Assembly: GCA_030737875.1 (NCBI GenBank)
Contig: CM060923.1
Coordinates: 37,192,501 to 37,256,500, forward strand
DNA from: Allium sativum
Lineage: Eukaryota; Streptophyta; Magnoliopsida; Asparagales; Amaryllidaceae
DNA length: 64,000 nt
Direction of reading: 5' to 3'
The notes beneath the pieces were generated by a model. It was not told the DNA's origin. It saw only the letters and a list, made by a program, of their open reading frames with translations, and made no database searches. Both the position numbers and the translations under genes were made by a program. Shown here in pieces: positions 48,170-59,455 of the stretch. Positions within the stretch are counted from its first letter, which is position 1. Every line of letters starts with the position of its first letter.

Positions 48170-50317
48170 ATGGAGAAAGTGGAATTTAACTCTATGATAG
48201 TTGAGCCGAACTCAAGTTCGTTCGATCAAAGTTTTTAGGATTCAAAAGCAAGAGCCCGTTGCCACCTCGAGCTCCGGCGAATTCACATGCTAATCCACTT
48301 AAAAGGAAGATGAATTTGGAAACCAGCGAATTCAAGTTCTGGCGAATTCAAAGAGCTCAGATGAATTCAAGTTCAGGCTCGTCTGATTCAGGCGTTCAGG
48401 TAATTATATTTGTTCGGCTTTGGGATTTTACTTTTGGAAGCCTCCAGCATTTCTTCATTCTAATTTTCATCTTCTTGGAATCTGAAATTGCCAATGCTGG
48501 GTCGCGGTGAAGGGTTAGCGTTGTCCGAACCATCTGAGGCTTCAGCTTCACTGATGATAACAATCGCCTAATCTGAGCGTCCCTTTCAGTTTTTAACGTT
48601 TGTTCATAGATTCTTATTGTTTTTCAATTTACTGTCTTTATTGTTAAAAAAAGTCTGTTCTTAGAATATGGCAATAAATTAGAATCTTATGTTCATATGA
48701 TATTTATAGCGAATACCGAGTTATTTTATTATATTTTATTCTAGTAGCATTTACCAGTAGTTTTATAAAATGTAACCTACTAAGATCTGCTATTATAAAG
48801 TTCAATGTAGCGGTTGTTGGAGACTAACTGCTGATGATAATTTGACAAATTATTGAGGCTTTTAGCTTGACGGACGGAGCATACTTAAGTCTCTTGCACT
48901 CGTTATGTTATTGTCATAACTGAAGCACAATTATACCATTATTCTTGAACTAGAATTTGTTATTTGGTCTAACATTTTGGTCAGTTTATTGAGATTTAAT
49001 TATCTTTGAGCTTGGCTGCATAACAATGCATGGAGGTTGATAATTCTCATAAAGGGATTTTTATTGGCATCAGCTTATCCTTGTTCCTACACCAAATTTG
49101 AGTCAGATAAGAACATTACATCTTATTTTGTGTTTTGGTTTTGATCTTTTGTCTAGCGTTACGTTCCCCATCTTCTTCCCAGCATTAAAAATCTACTTTC
49201 CTCTCTGCTGTTTCATTTCCTCCATCTCGCATTATTTTCGGGTCTGAGCCTTTTGATGAGGAAACATTGGCCTTTTTTTGGTGATCGAGTTGAAATGATC
49301 GTGAGGGAAACGATGCACTTTTGTATTTTATAATCTTACACCATGCTAGATCACCATTAATAGTATGTTTTAAATTTTATTTCCATCAATGTCAACTGAG
49401 TTACCACTAGAATTTCCGGGTGGAACATCGCTAATAGCCTGTCATGTGTCTATGTATGATAACCCTTCTGATAGTAAAGTTAGTATTTGGTCCCTAATGG
49501 ATAAAGCTTCAATTCCTCTATCGCCACCTGGCAATGTTTACATGGAATAAATACATGCTAAGGTTTGGATTGTTCTATCTATGATTCATGCATTTGTATT
49601 TTTTGTTTGTGCATTGTCCCTTTTATATAAAGTAATTTAATATGTTTTCACTCGTACATGTTTTGTGATAGGTGCACTAGCCTTTTTTTATTTCTTTCAT
49701 TTGTCCCTTTCAAAGTTTTTCTTACTGATTTCTGACAATGTGCACTTGTTTTCTTTGATACTTTGTCCTCCTATTTCATTGTCGTCAGTCTTGATTTGTT
49801 GCTTCCTTATATGCATACTGATGTTGCCTACTTATTTTTGAATACTTCCTTATATGCATACTTGCTTTGTTCTTTATATGCATACTGATGTTGCCTACTT
49901 CTTTTTGAATAAACTCATTTGGCCGTTGCCTTGTTCCTGTTCAAATAGTCAAAAATTTGCATTTTTTCCTTGTTCTTTTACACTTTTTCAATCAGGCCTA
50001 AACAGACTTTACTTTTTGATTCTTAATGGCATGTTATCAAACAAGGGTATGTTTGTGTTAGTTTCTTTTCACATGATAATGCATATGAGTGTGGGGTGTG
50101 TTAAGTGCATTTGTTCAAAGTGTGTGAGTTGTTGCCTAGTATGGTGTGAGTTTTAATGTGATGTCTATGCAATACTCATGTAAGCTTGTGATAGATTGTT
50201 ATAGTTTGATCACAGGATGTACGAAAATATAAGCAAAGATTGAACAAGCCGACAAGGACCTTTATTGCAAAATTAGGTGAAGATGCAAGCTCAACTTCCA
50301 GTTTCAGTGAAGGCTAA
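48170..50317 (+). pseudogene. Two-exon gene fragment captured in the CACTA element (function unknown)
   Basis: Upstream C/T-rich sequence (about 47900-48165) looks like a plant 5' UTR. The ATG at 48170 opens a frame (MEKVEFNSMIVEPNSSS) that stops at TAG 48236-48238. The +1 frame then reads KSPLPPRAPANSHANPLKRK and ends at donor CAG/GTAATT (exon end 48399). After a ~1.8-kb intron, acceptor GATCACAG at 50215 joins in phase to a 33-codon exon (50216-50317) starting DVRKYKQRLNKPTRTF and ending in TAA. The phase match and real-looking splice sites suggest a truncated host gene, frameshifted in exon 1. The family was not recognised. It may be expressed as a chimeric transcript. Confidence 0.5.
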
Positions 50318-50637
50318 TTGCGTATGAACTGCAGATTTGTTCTAGTGAACATATGATATTTATTCTTTTGTTATAGTATATGTATGATAGAGTAGAAATT
50401 TGATTAGAAAATACTATTCGAAAAAAATGTTTTGTGTGAGAGAAGAAATTGTTGTACATGAATGATGTATGAAAATTATAGAAATTTTTGTTGTAATTGT
50501 TTGCACTATTAAAACTTTGTTAAAATAAATTTTTTATTTGTTTATTTCAGTCTGTGATGTATACTATTACTAAAATAAATACATTTAATATGTAATATCT
50601 ATAAGCTGTAATATTTTGTTTACATATTTATGAATCT

Positions 50638-50826
50638 ATTGCAACGGGCATATACTGTTGCAAAATGATCTGTCGCAACAGCAAAACACTGTTGCAAAAA
50701 AGTATATCGCAACATATTATTGCAACCGACAGAAAATGTTGCAGACTTTTTGCAACTTTGGCTATTCCAACAGGCGTAGGCCTGTTGCAATAGGTCTACT
50801 GCAACAGATATCGCCTGTTGCGAAAA
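50638..50826. repeat. Right subterminal repeats of the CACTA element
   Basis: Units such as GCAACGGGC, CTGTTGCAAAA, TCGCAACAG, CCTGTTGCAATAGG and CTGCAACAG in both orientations. Confidence 0.85.
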
Positions 50827-50844
50827 ACATTTTTTGTCGTAGTG

Positions 50845-51056
50845 TACATTTTTCTTTTATTTCCGCTGCTATGTATTTTAATCTCTGATATTTTCTACAG
50901 TATATTATTTATTTGAACTTTGATATCTTGTACTCTGATGTAAATTGTTGTAATAGCAATGAAATGTTCTAGTGTTTGTATTCTAATGCGTCGTGTTCTC
51001 AAAACAATCCGGGCTCCTCCGTCTCCTCGGGGACCGGGGAAGCTTGGGTCATCTCA
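50845..51056 (+). repeat. LTR 3' end continuing after the CACTA element
   Basis: Resumes with TACATTTTTCTTTTATTTCC, matching 40950-40975. It continues to GTAAATTGTTGTAATAGCAAT and AATCCGGGCT, and ends GGGTCATCTCA. Confidence 0.75.
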
Positions 51057-51189
51057 CCAACTCCGAAAGGTACATTCTCGATGATGTGGTACTCGGTTTG
51101 ATCTGAGCATAAAATAAAAGAAAATAATCAAATTAGGGATAATATTCTTATATAAGTGAATCAACTCAAGTGAAGTATCCAATGAAATG

Positions 51190-51345
51190 CACCAGAAACA
51201 TTGAATTGTCAAGCATTATGTTTTTACTATTGTATTATGGATTATGCTTCTGATTCAAGTATAATTTTTTTTTGTTTTCTAGAATAACTATGATACCCTA
51301 ACGGCTTTTCTTAGCGGTAATAATATATAATAATTCATCTTCTCC
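51190..51345 (+). other. Decayed copy of the peptide gene's 3' flank
   Basis: Resembles 53446-53560 downstream of the cysteine-rich peptide gene: shared ATTATG, GATTATGCTTYTGATT.AAG, TTTTCTAGWATAA and CTATGATA/TTATGTTATAG blocks. No cysteine-rich coding part remains upstream, so this is probably the tail of a lost tandem duplicate. Confidence 0.4.
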
Positions 51346-51689
51346 TCTGCTTAGCCTGTACGATAGATATCGTGATGCATTTATTATGCTACAGTTATGG
51401 ATCTCTCAACCAAAAACGTATAGATTCTTCTTATTCAATTTTTTTCATTTTACTAATCTATTTGAATAAAAACTCTTTATGCACAACTTGTAGGGCTCTG
51501 GATATTTAGATCAAGGTGTTTGTTTACCTTGCTTTTGATTGATTTTTTTGTCTGAATTGTTAGCTCGATGCCTTTTGAAATGAAATCTGTCAATTAACAG
51601 TAAATTTTCAGTTGTTTTCCATTATTTTTTCCACTTATCCTCTTTACTTTTTTTTTCTTTTTTCATTTGTTTTATTTACTAAATTCATT

Positions 51690-52125
51690 TGAATTTATTT
51701 ATATTGTTTACTATTTTTTCATTACTATGTGACAGTTTATTGATTATGTAATATTAGTACAAATCATTTTTCCTTTCATATGCAAGATACAAAATGTTTG
51801 ATGAGTAATAATCCACGCGCGAAGAGCATGCCATCACCATGCGCGAAGCGCGTGCCATTACGTTTGAACTAACAATTGAAACATTGCTAAAAGACAAAAT
51901 AAATGAATGATATTTTGTGATCATTACATTTAAATTTATTTACATTTCTTATTATTTTTTCTTAAAGTGACAGTTTATTGATCATGCACAACATTAGTAT
52001 TAGTTATTTTTCCTTGCATATGTATAATACATAACATATGGGGAATAAAAATTAACGTGCGAAGCGCGTGCCACGACCACGTGTGAAGCGCATGTCGTTA
52101 CCACGCGCGAAGCAAGTGTCGTGAT
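51690..52125 (+). repeat. Tandem ~240-bp unit with GC-rich GCGCGAAGCGCG mini-palindromes
   Basis: Two related units share GTGACAGTTTATTGATYATG and ATTTTTCCTTKCATATG. They end in quasi-palindromes: five sites near 51813, 51838, 52053, 52076 and 52101 of the form CCACGCGCGAAGCGCGTGCC. GC content here contrasts sharply with the AT-rich surroundings. Confidence 0.65.
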
Positions 52126-52329
52126 GCTCGTATATCATAATTGGATAAAAAACAAATTACCATTTATATTGGTAAAATAATAGTATTCACATTAAATTGT
52201 GGTTCTATAGTATCAATTTTAATATTATTTGATCAAATTCGGTTAGATAGTTATATTTTGTATTATGTAATTAATATAAATATAAATGTAAGGACCTGAA
52301 TCTAAAATGTAAGAAGCAAATCAATGAAT

Positions 52330-52945
52330 TATTCGTAGATAACTATAAAAGTTCTAAATATAAAAAGTGTGTTGTAGAATAATGAGATTTTTAGATAACA
52401 TATTTAATTGATAAGTTAGAAGATTCAAATATTAAATATCAAGAGAGAATTAAGCTAGAGAAGGAGAACTCCTAGAATCAAGGAGAGAGCAAGAAATTCT
52501 TCTACTTTACTATTATATAATATATTATAAAAGTTTTAAATATAAATAGTGTATCGTAGAATAATGAGATGTTTAGCTAACTAATTTAATTAATAAGTTA
52601 AAAGAATCAAATATTAAATATCAAGAGAGAATTAGGTGGAGAGGGAGAACAACTAGAATCAAGTGGAGAGTAAGAAATTCTTCTACTTTACTATTATTTA
52701 TTAGATGTGATTCATTTATCATTATTGGATAAAAAATAAATTTTACCATTTTATTGGTACAATAATTGTATTCATATTAAATTATGGTTCTTTAATATCA
52801 ATAATGTGATGTTTAGCTAACTAATTTAATTGATAAGTTAAAAGATTCAAATGTTAAATATCAAGAGAGAATTAACCTGGAGAGGGAGAACTCCTAAAAT
52901 CTAGGAGAGAGAAAGAATTTCTTCTGCTATACTATTATTTAATAG
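52330..52945 (+). repeat. ~130-bp repeat, three copies
   Basis: Copies start near 52395, 52573 and 52812. All contain TTTAATTRATAAGTTA, TTAAATATCAAGAGAGAATTA and TTCTTCTACTTTACTATTAT. Confidence 0.8.
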
Positions 52946-53076
52946 ATAGATAGCCATATCTCCAACATTATCAATTTGATGTATTTCACATTTATATTGT
53001 GCCTATAAATTCAGTTGATCATCTATAGATCTCATCCACAAGAACCATTAAAAAAAGGAGTTCCAACCAAAGAAAC

Positions 53077-53437
53077 ATGAATACTACTTGCTTTACATCC
53101 TTCGTTGTATTCCTCGTTCTTTTCTCAAGTGGTAAGCTAAAAAATAAACACCATTTTTTATTAAGATAGAAAAACTCATTTTTATTTTTGAACTAACAGA
53201 CACTATTGTTACGTGCTACTTGTAGCTATTAAGACGAACGCGATAGGACCACGGTGCCCTTTTCCAAGCGGAGATTGCGGTGGATCACCAAGCTGTCAGT
53301 GCGATGTATCACCTGGCTGTAAGGCACAACAATGCAGAGATTTTTGCGCTACAATATACTTATGCACTGAGGGTAGTTCTTGTACTGACTTTGGTACTTG
53401 CACGTGCAAACAGATCTGCCCTGATCTTCATCGTTGA
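53077..53437 (+). CDS. Secreted cysteine-rich (defensin-like) peptide, two exons
   Basis: Exon 1 (53077-53131) starts at an ATG after AAAGAAAC and encodes a signal peptide (MNTTCFTSFVVFLVLFSS). The donor is G/GTAAGC, the 94-bp intron ends CTTGTAG at 53225, and exon 2 (53226-53437) completes a split alanine codon and ends in TGA: 88 residues. An earlier acceptor at 53199 would give an immediate stop, which supports this splice site. The mature part (~69 residues) has 12 cysteines, starting RCPFPSGDC, with two CXC motifs (CQC, CTC) and ending CKQIC. Signal peptide plus a short intron in the signal/mature junction is the classic layout of plant defensin-like peptides. Twelve cysteines is more than the usual eight, so a specific subfamily cannot be named. 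Likely an apoplastic peptide for defence or signalling. The only intact gene in the window. Confidence 0.8.
53132..53225 (+). other. Intron of the cysteine-rich peptide gene
   Basis: 94 bp, GTAAGC to TTGTAG, U-rich (TTTTTATTAAG, CATTTTTATTTTTG), phase 1. Confidence 0.8.
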
Positions 53438-54050
53438 ATAGTGAAGTATTATGCGTTTATTATAGTATATTGATTATGCTTTTGATTGAAGCATAATATT
53501 GGTTTCTATTTTCTAGTATAATTATGTTATAGTATTGGCTTTGCTTGACTATAGTAAAACAGAATAATTCTTATTATTTTTGCGGCTTAATTTTATGTTG
53601 TGTTATTCATCTCTTTTATATTTGAATAGAGTGGTCTGTGTAAATCACGAAATGAAAAACAATAGAAATGGAGGTAGTGTTTGGTTTATTTTTTGTTTTC
53701 AATGTTATTTTCGAAAGATACGAAGATTTAAAGGATAACTGAGGTGACAGACTAATGTAACTTCCAAGATTTTTGACCGTTCTAATCGACAATGATCCTC
53801 AATGTTGACTTAAACAAATAAAAAATACATATTGTTATTGGGATTTATATAAGAAAAATAAGAAAAAATAAAACAAATATAGAATCTCGTAGTGGAGAGA
53901 CAAAATATAATAAATAAATAAATAACAGTCAAAAGCAGTTGAAAAATACATATTTAACTATAATATACAATGATTATCAAAGTTACACATACATAGATAT
54001 ATACAACAAGTCAGTGGAACAAAGTGCAGCGAAAAAATCATATATAATAG
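53438..54050 (+). other. 3' flank of the peptide gene and AT-rich spacer
   Basis: The likely 3' UTR runs to about 53620. The rest shows no feature. Confidence 0.4.
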
Positions 54051-54059
54051 ATGTATACC

Positions 54060-56520
54060 AAATCTACGTCTTCGTTCTCCAAGGCAAGGTAATCTTCGCT
54101 AACTGCAACTTCATCTGACCCATGCGTATTGCATAAAAAGAAAACACAAAAAACACTCAGATTATAACTAAATCATTTACATATTAGTCAAATTAAGATA
54201 CGAAATAACATGAGTGTTATGGGTGTAGTAATCTAAAGAAGTATTGTGGAAAATTCGCTTCATTTTGAAAAAATGAAGCTATCATAAACTCATTCCACAT
54301 CACACAATGCAAGCGCACACCAAATGGGCGAGCATTGTTTTATGATAACCAAACATGCTTTCATACATGAAAATCTTTTTTCCAATACTATTATTAATGC
54401 ATAGCGTTGAAAACCGTTTCGTAAATAAATATATTAATCTTAGCAAGTATAGTGGCTATGCCCACATACATAGTTTACAAACAAAACGAAAGGCTCGAAT
54501 TGGTTGTTGGATTCCAATATGATGGTTCCTGATACGAAAGATCAATCGGAACACGATCAAGGTGCATCTTACGTTTTTTATCCAGACACGGACACCAAAC
54601 ACCAGGTAAATCACCTATTAACATCCATAAATGGACACCGAACATACCCTTATTTTCCCCAGGTTTCAAAGTAGATCTACCGCCCAAGCTTTCTAGTTTC
54701 AGTAGAGATATGTATATAACCTAACCACCAGTTTACCATCAATCCAGTGTGTGAGGTTTGTCGAGGTCACGATGTACACAATGTTATGCTTCAATAAACC
54801 AAGCTTTGATCATCACTTGCTAATTTCGTAACTTGAGTATGCCACATTGTCAATTTACAACATGTCACTGATTTCTGTCAATATAGAACCTCTAAGCGCG
54901 TAAAACTTAGAGACGGGAATAATTAATTGCCATAATCCAATATATATTAACAGAAATCAGTGCAACGCAGTCAATTACAATGTCAAAAACAAAACCCATA
55001 CAAGTCCATTGTGGGTCTGAACGGAACAAATTCCGAAAATCTCTAAATATATTCAGATCTCATGCCACTTATTACCTTGTATTGGGTGATCGGCCCAATC
55101 GAGACATCAGCAGTCAATCCAAACTATTCAAAGATTCTCGGTCTTCACTTGTTGATTTCAAAGTCTTCAATTTCTTTATATCGTCGTATTATTACTTGGA
55201 ATGGTTTCCGAACATATATTCGATCCCGGTCTTCCTAAGTAATAAGCGCATTTTTAAACAGTAGTTACGGGTCATTTCGGATTTCCCATTTAAATCTCCG
55301 CCTAAATTCAAATTCAAATTAGAATGAAATTTCATATCAATATCATGATTATTTAAAACATCGATTGTACTCAAAGGAGAACATAATTTTATTTCAAACC
55401 CCAATTTGAATCAAACGGTTTCGATTGAGAAAATTTCCAATTTAATAAGCATTACAAACATTTAAATAACTAGAAAAAATTATAATTGATTATAAATAAA
55501 ACCTTTTTATGAAAAAATATATATTAAAATAATTAGAGTAGAATAAAATAATTTAAATCACTATATGTACATATATTAAATGTTTACAGAAAAAAATTCT
55601 TTTTAATAATAAATAATAAAACATAATTTATTTCAAAAATGTAGGTATACATATAGTTAACTAATTTTTAAACCATAATTGTTCTTCTTCAAATTTGAAT
55701 TAATTATACATATCATAAACTGAATAACGGGACAATTTACATTAACGATATCCATGCAGTAATCAGTACAAGGCACATATCACAACCATTTCATCAAAAC
55801 AGTCAATATTATGTCGTTTCACTAGTTAACAAATGTCGGGGTTTCAGACTAGCAATTTAATTCCGAATAAATAATTTAATGTCGATTTTAAATTAACATT
55901 GTAGTTAACTTATATGTCAGTTTCAACAACCATCAACAATCAATCACAACTAGACAGTCGATTTTATTTCATAATTTAATTTAATAAATATGGGAATAAT
56001 TCAATTAATTGTGAGCGGGAAATTCACTCACCTTGATTTCAAATGAGATTAGAATCCAAAATTTAGCCCAAAACTCAACAATCTCTAAATCTATCCAAAT
56101 CCATGGCAACGTGAAGAGCTCATCGATACGATTCTAACGCAATTTATTTTGTCCAAAACCGACCTCGTAGAAGAAAGTTATAAACATTTAAACATAAAAA
56201 TTTTAAATGAACAAAAATAATAATAAAACAAAAATAACTCATACTAACATGCCATGTCACTTTCTTCTTCCTCCTCTCCTTTTGAGTTTCTATACAATAC
56301 AAAGAAAGAAACCTATCCAATATGTGACTTCTCTCCTCAAAACATCCGTCGATCCTCAGCGAAATTTAGCACCATCAGTTCCATCGATCCTCTCTTCGAA
56401 ACTCTACAACTCCTTTATCGTCTTGATGAACTCGCACGCCTCAAAAAATTTTGACCTCCGATCCTTGCTGCGTGCTATAGGGAATAGTGCGACACTTTTC
56501 ATTGCCAACATAGCCAGGTA
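54060..56520 (-). repeat. Decayed LTR of the second family, minus strand
   Basis: The stretch 54740-55060 aligns with 58720-59040: GGTGTGAGGYTYG, GATCAT, ATGCCACA.TG.CAATT, ACCTCTRAGC.CGTAA and GGGTCTGAAYG. Further right it is too diverged to place. CTCTCCTCAAAACATCCG near 56330 could be its transcribed leader. No terminal TGTAAC was found. Confidence 0.45.
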
Positions 56521-57890
56521 ATGTCGCACACTTCACAACTCATATAGGATAGAAGATCTAATAGTTGTCGACTCGGAGAAGCTTATTTCATAATTTTTCA
56601 TGGATAAAATTTTGAGATATGAGGTGCCTTTTTTTTGCTTTATTTCTTTTCTCTTTAACCGTGAATGTGAGTAGAGGAATGGTACAAGAGGTGACGGCGT
56701 ATTTAAGTAGTAGGAATATAAAGAAATAAGAAAAATCGAATACTACTTAATGATTATTTATAGGAAAGGAATTTCAATGGTTAATTACATAAATAGAGCA
56801 TTGGACCTATTCTTATTCTTCTTTAATTCCATTCCAACCGCGCTAACTACATCCTTATCCAAAATAGGATTTACATTTAGTTATAGGAATGAATTACATA
56901 CATTAAAATCTCAAATTCATTTATTTTTCCAATTTCCATTTGAACATTAAATTGTAAAATAATCAACTTAATTTAAGTCTTAGAAATTCGGTATATTTGT
57001 AATCCCAATAAGATGGTTTGACTTAATTTCAATTCTATTTATTCAACAAATCTTTAATTTAAGAATATAGTTGATATTTTTGTTTATATCTTATTACATT
57101 AGCAACTTCCATTTATCGTTTAATGTACAACAACAAAATACTTAATTACAATTAATTGGAATCAATATATTTGTTATAACTTAAATTTTATTAAGTCTCA
57201 TGCATTCGATATTTACTTTATTATTCTATAAATCGTTACATTTTGGTCTTACCTAACGCTTGTTTTAAAATTTGTTATGTTAGTCTTCTACTATTTCAAA
57301 TTTTTATTCACCTTAACTGCATTAATTGTGTGCATTACTTTCCATTTACTTCCAATTTATCATCAATGTATTAAATAATAAATATAAAATTAAAGAATTG
57401 TAATAAACTATCAATTCAAATGCGTTTGTATATCTGTTGTTTATAATAAAGGCAAATGGTTTCACATATTAATATATTAATCTATTGTAATCATTATTTT
57501 TAAGAATTAGTTAAACATTCAGTTTATTCCTTTGATTACCATTCTTAGTTTCCATTAATCACACCATTCAATTATCTTTATTGCCATTTGTTTCCACTTT
57601 ATTTCAATGCATTAATATTGGGTTTTGCAATCTATGACTAGTTACAAATTCTAATTAAAATATTATAAGCTTATCGTTGTAAATAAATAAACAAATGCAT
57701 TCACATACCTGTTAATTATCCTTAATACATTTTAATATGATCACGTGAAATCTTGCTATTTATTGACAACATTTGGTTTAATTTCTTTTATTTCAATTAA
57801 TAACCAAATCTTATATCTATAATCATATACAAGTTAATATATAATAACCTATTGAGTTCACCGTTTCAGAAGCTTATTCATGTTTATATC
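56521..57890. other. AT-rich DNA, nothing recognised
   Basis: No coding frames, terminal repeats or RNA genes seen. Confidence 0.4.
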
Positions 57891-57894
57891 TATA

Positions 57895-59093
57895 ACGAAC
57901 CGAACATCCCCGTAAAGGAAAGCCCGGACTGAGTTGAGAACACGACAAATCAGAATGCAAACAGAAGAACATTTCATTGCTTATTACAACAATTTACATC
58001 AGAGTACAAGAATATACGGAGTATGAATAAATATTATACATCTGAAAAATATTAGAGATTTAAAATGCATCATATAGCAGTGCAAAATAATACATAACAA
58101 TACATAAGACAGCTGAAGGGAATATACGGATACAGAGCATTCCGAATATAGCTCCAGTTGTAAACCAAGATCCTGTGAATATAATATCTGTAAAACCAAA
58201 ACTACTAGCTGCCCGTGTGGAAAATAGGGGCACCCAAAGTTAAGATTAAAACAATAAACTCCAGGTTAGTCATGTGACCGGTATCAGAACTAAAACAATT
58301 ATTTAAAACTTTACTTAAAATCAAATATGTCAAGGGACCACGCCGTATAACACAAACAGGTTTCCTCCCAAGAATACCAGTGAATATAACAAGGCAAGGG
58401 ATCGTTCTTACCGCTTCGAGACAATCTAGCTCATGTCTCAGGACCTAGACTCAGGTGGGCCCTTAGATCGTCAGGGCCGATCCACACGGAGTGGATTAAA
58501 ATGCCTGAACCATGCGTTTCCCCGCCCTATGGAGCGAAAATGAGCCAGATGACTCAATATCCATCGGCTCCATAGTAACCGATATATATGAGGCGCCTCG
58601 CTATCCATCTTCCACATAAGTAAAATGTCTGGGCTTGCAAAACCCTGACACCACTCCTAGCTAGAAGGAAACGCATGTCCTCCCCAAGGTCCTCTCCCGT
58701 TTCTGGTTCACACATGGGTGTGAGGCTCGCAAATTAACGCTATACACAAATCTATGCTAAATTAAATCCGTGCTTTGAACATTAACTACAAGACTCTGCT
58801 TTTCAACAGAGGCCTTGATCATTTGCATCTCAGCATGGCACACTGACAATTCACGTCATGCAACTGATGTCTATCGATATATAACCTCTGAGCTCGTAAG
58901 TCTCAGAGAAGGATGTTAAGCAAGAGAATAAATTCTCCACCACCAAACAGATATATATATTTAATAGAGATCAATCAACACGGAATGAAATCCAATGTCA
59001 GTCACACATCCATTTACAAGTTCGTTCTAGGTCTGAATGAAACCGGAGGCACCTTATTCCTCATCCTATATGTCCAATACAGGAGAGAGGTAA
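57895..59093 (-). repeat. LTR fragment of the second family, minus strand, cut by element C
   Basis: Reverse complement matches 46000-46600 and 40800-41147: GGCACCCAAAGTTA, AACTACTAGCTGCCC, CCTAGCTAGAAGGAAACGCA, TGTCCTCCCC and CATCGGCTCC. It is interrupted at 59093 by the LTR of element C. Confidence 0.75.
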
Positions 59094-59388
59094 TGTAACA
59101 CCCCGTAATTTTATAACATTAAAATTCACAACTTAAAGTATACTTAATTTTTAGAAGAAGAATTAAGTGAATGGGTTGCGCTATTATGTTCGTTTCAAAA
59201 TTTTGGGTCAAGATAGACATTTGGTTTGCACAAAACGAATAACTTATGAAGATGTTATTAAGCCTTGAAGTTTGTATGCATATGAGAGAAATATATATAT
59301 ATATATATATAAAATTAGATAAATAAATATTCAAAAAAGTTTGAAACAACGAATCGGGAGGGGGAATAGCCGAACCGCACCATTTTTG

Positions 59389-59455
59389 GAGTCGACCCGA
59401 GCTCTACTGGGTCGACTGGGGGTCGATCCAGGGTGTTTGACTGTCAACCCGTGGA
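59389..59455. promoter_or_regulatory. GTCGAC cassette, LTR C
   Basis: GTCGACCC (59391-59398) is inverted against GGGTCGAC (59409-59416), followed by GGGTCGATCC and a TTGACTGTCAA palindrome. GCTGATGTGGC follows, as GCTGACGTGGC does in LTR A. Confidence 0.55.

Larger units (their letters stand above)
41847..50844. mobile_element. CACTA transposon with TAC target duplication, carrying a nested LTR and a gene fragment
   Basis: The left end is CACTACAAGAAAAA and the right end, on the opposite strand, CACTACGACAAAAAATG. The 3-bp target duplication TAC lies at 41844-41846 and 50845-50847, and removing the element rejoins LTR sequence matching the uninterrupted copy at 40950-40975. About 320 bases at the left and 200 at the right hold many GCAACAG/CTGTTGC subterminal units. 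No transposase frame is visible, so it is non-autonomous. Without the nested LTR it would be about 4.2 kb. The right part holds a two-exon gene-like fragment. Confidence 0.9.

Noticed and set aside
53213..53225. Non-spliced start of the peptide frame at 53213
   Set aside because: It would lack a signal peptide. The upstream exon with in-phase splice sites explains the gene better.
54475..54687. 70-codon minus-strand frame (GVHLWMLIGDLPGVW)
   Set aside because: Lies in decayed LTR-like sequence, with no recognised domain, start context or splice structure.
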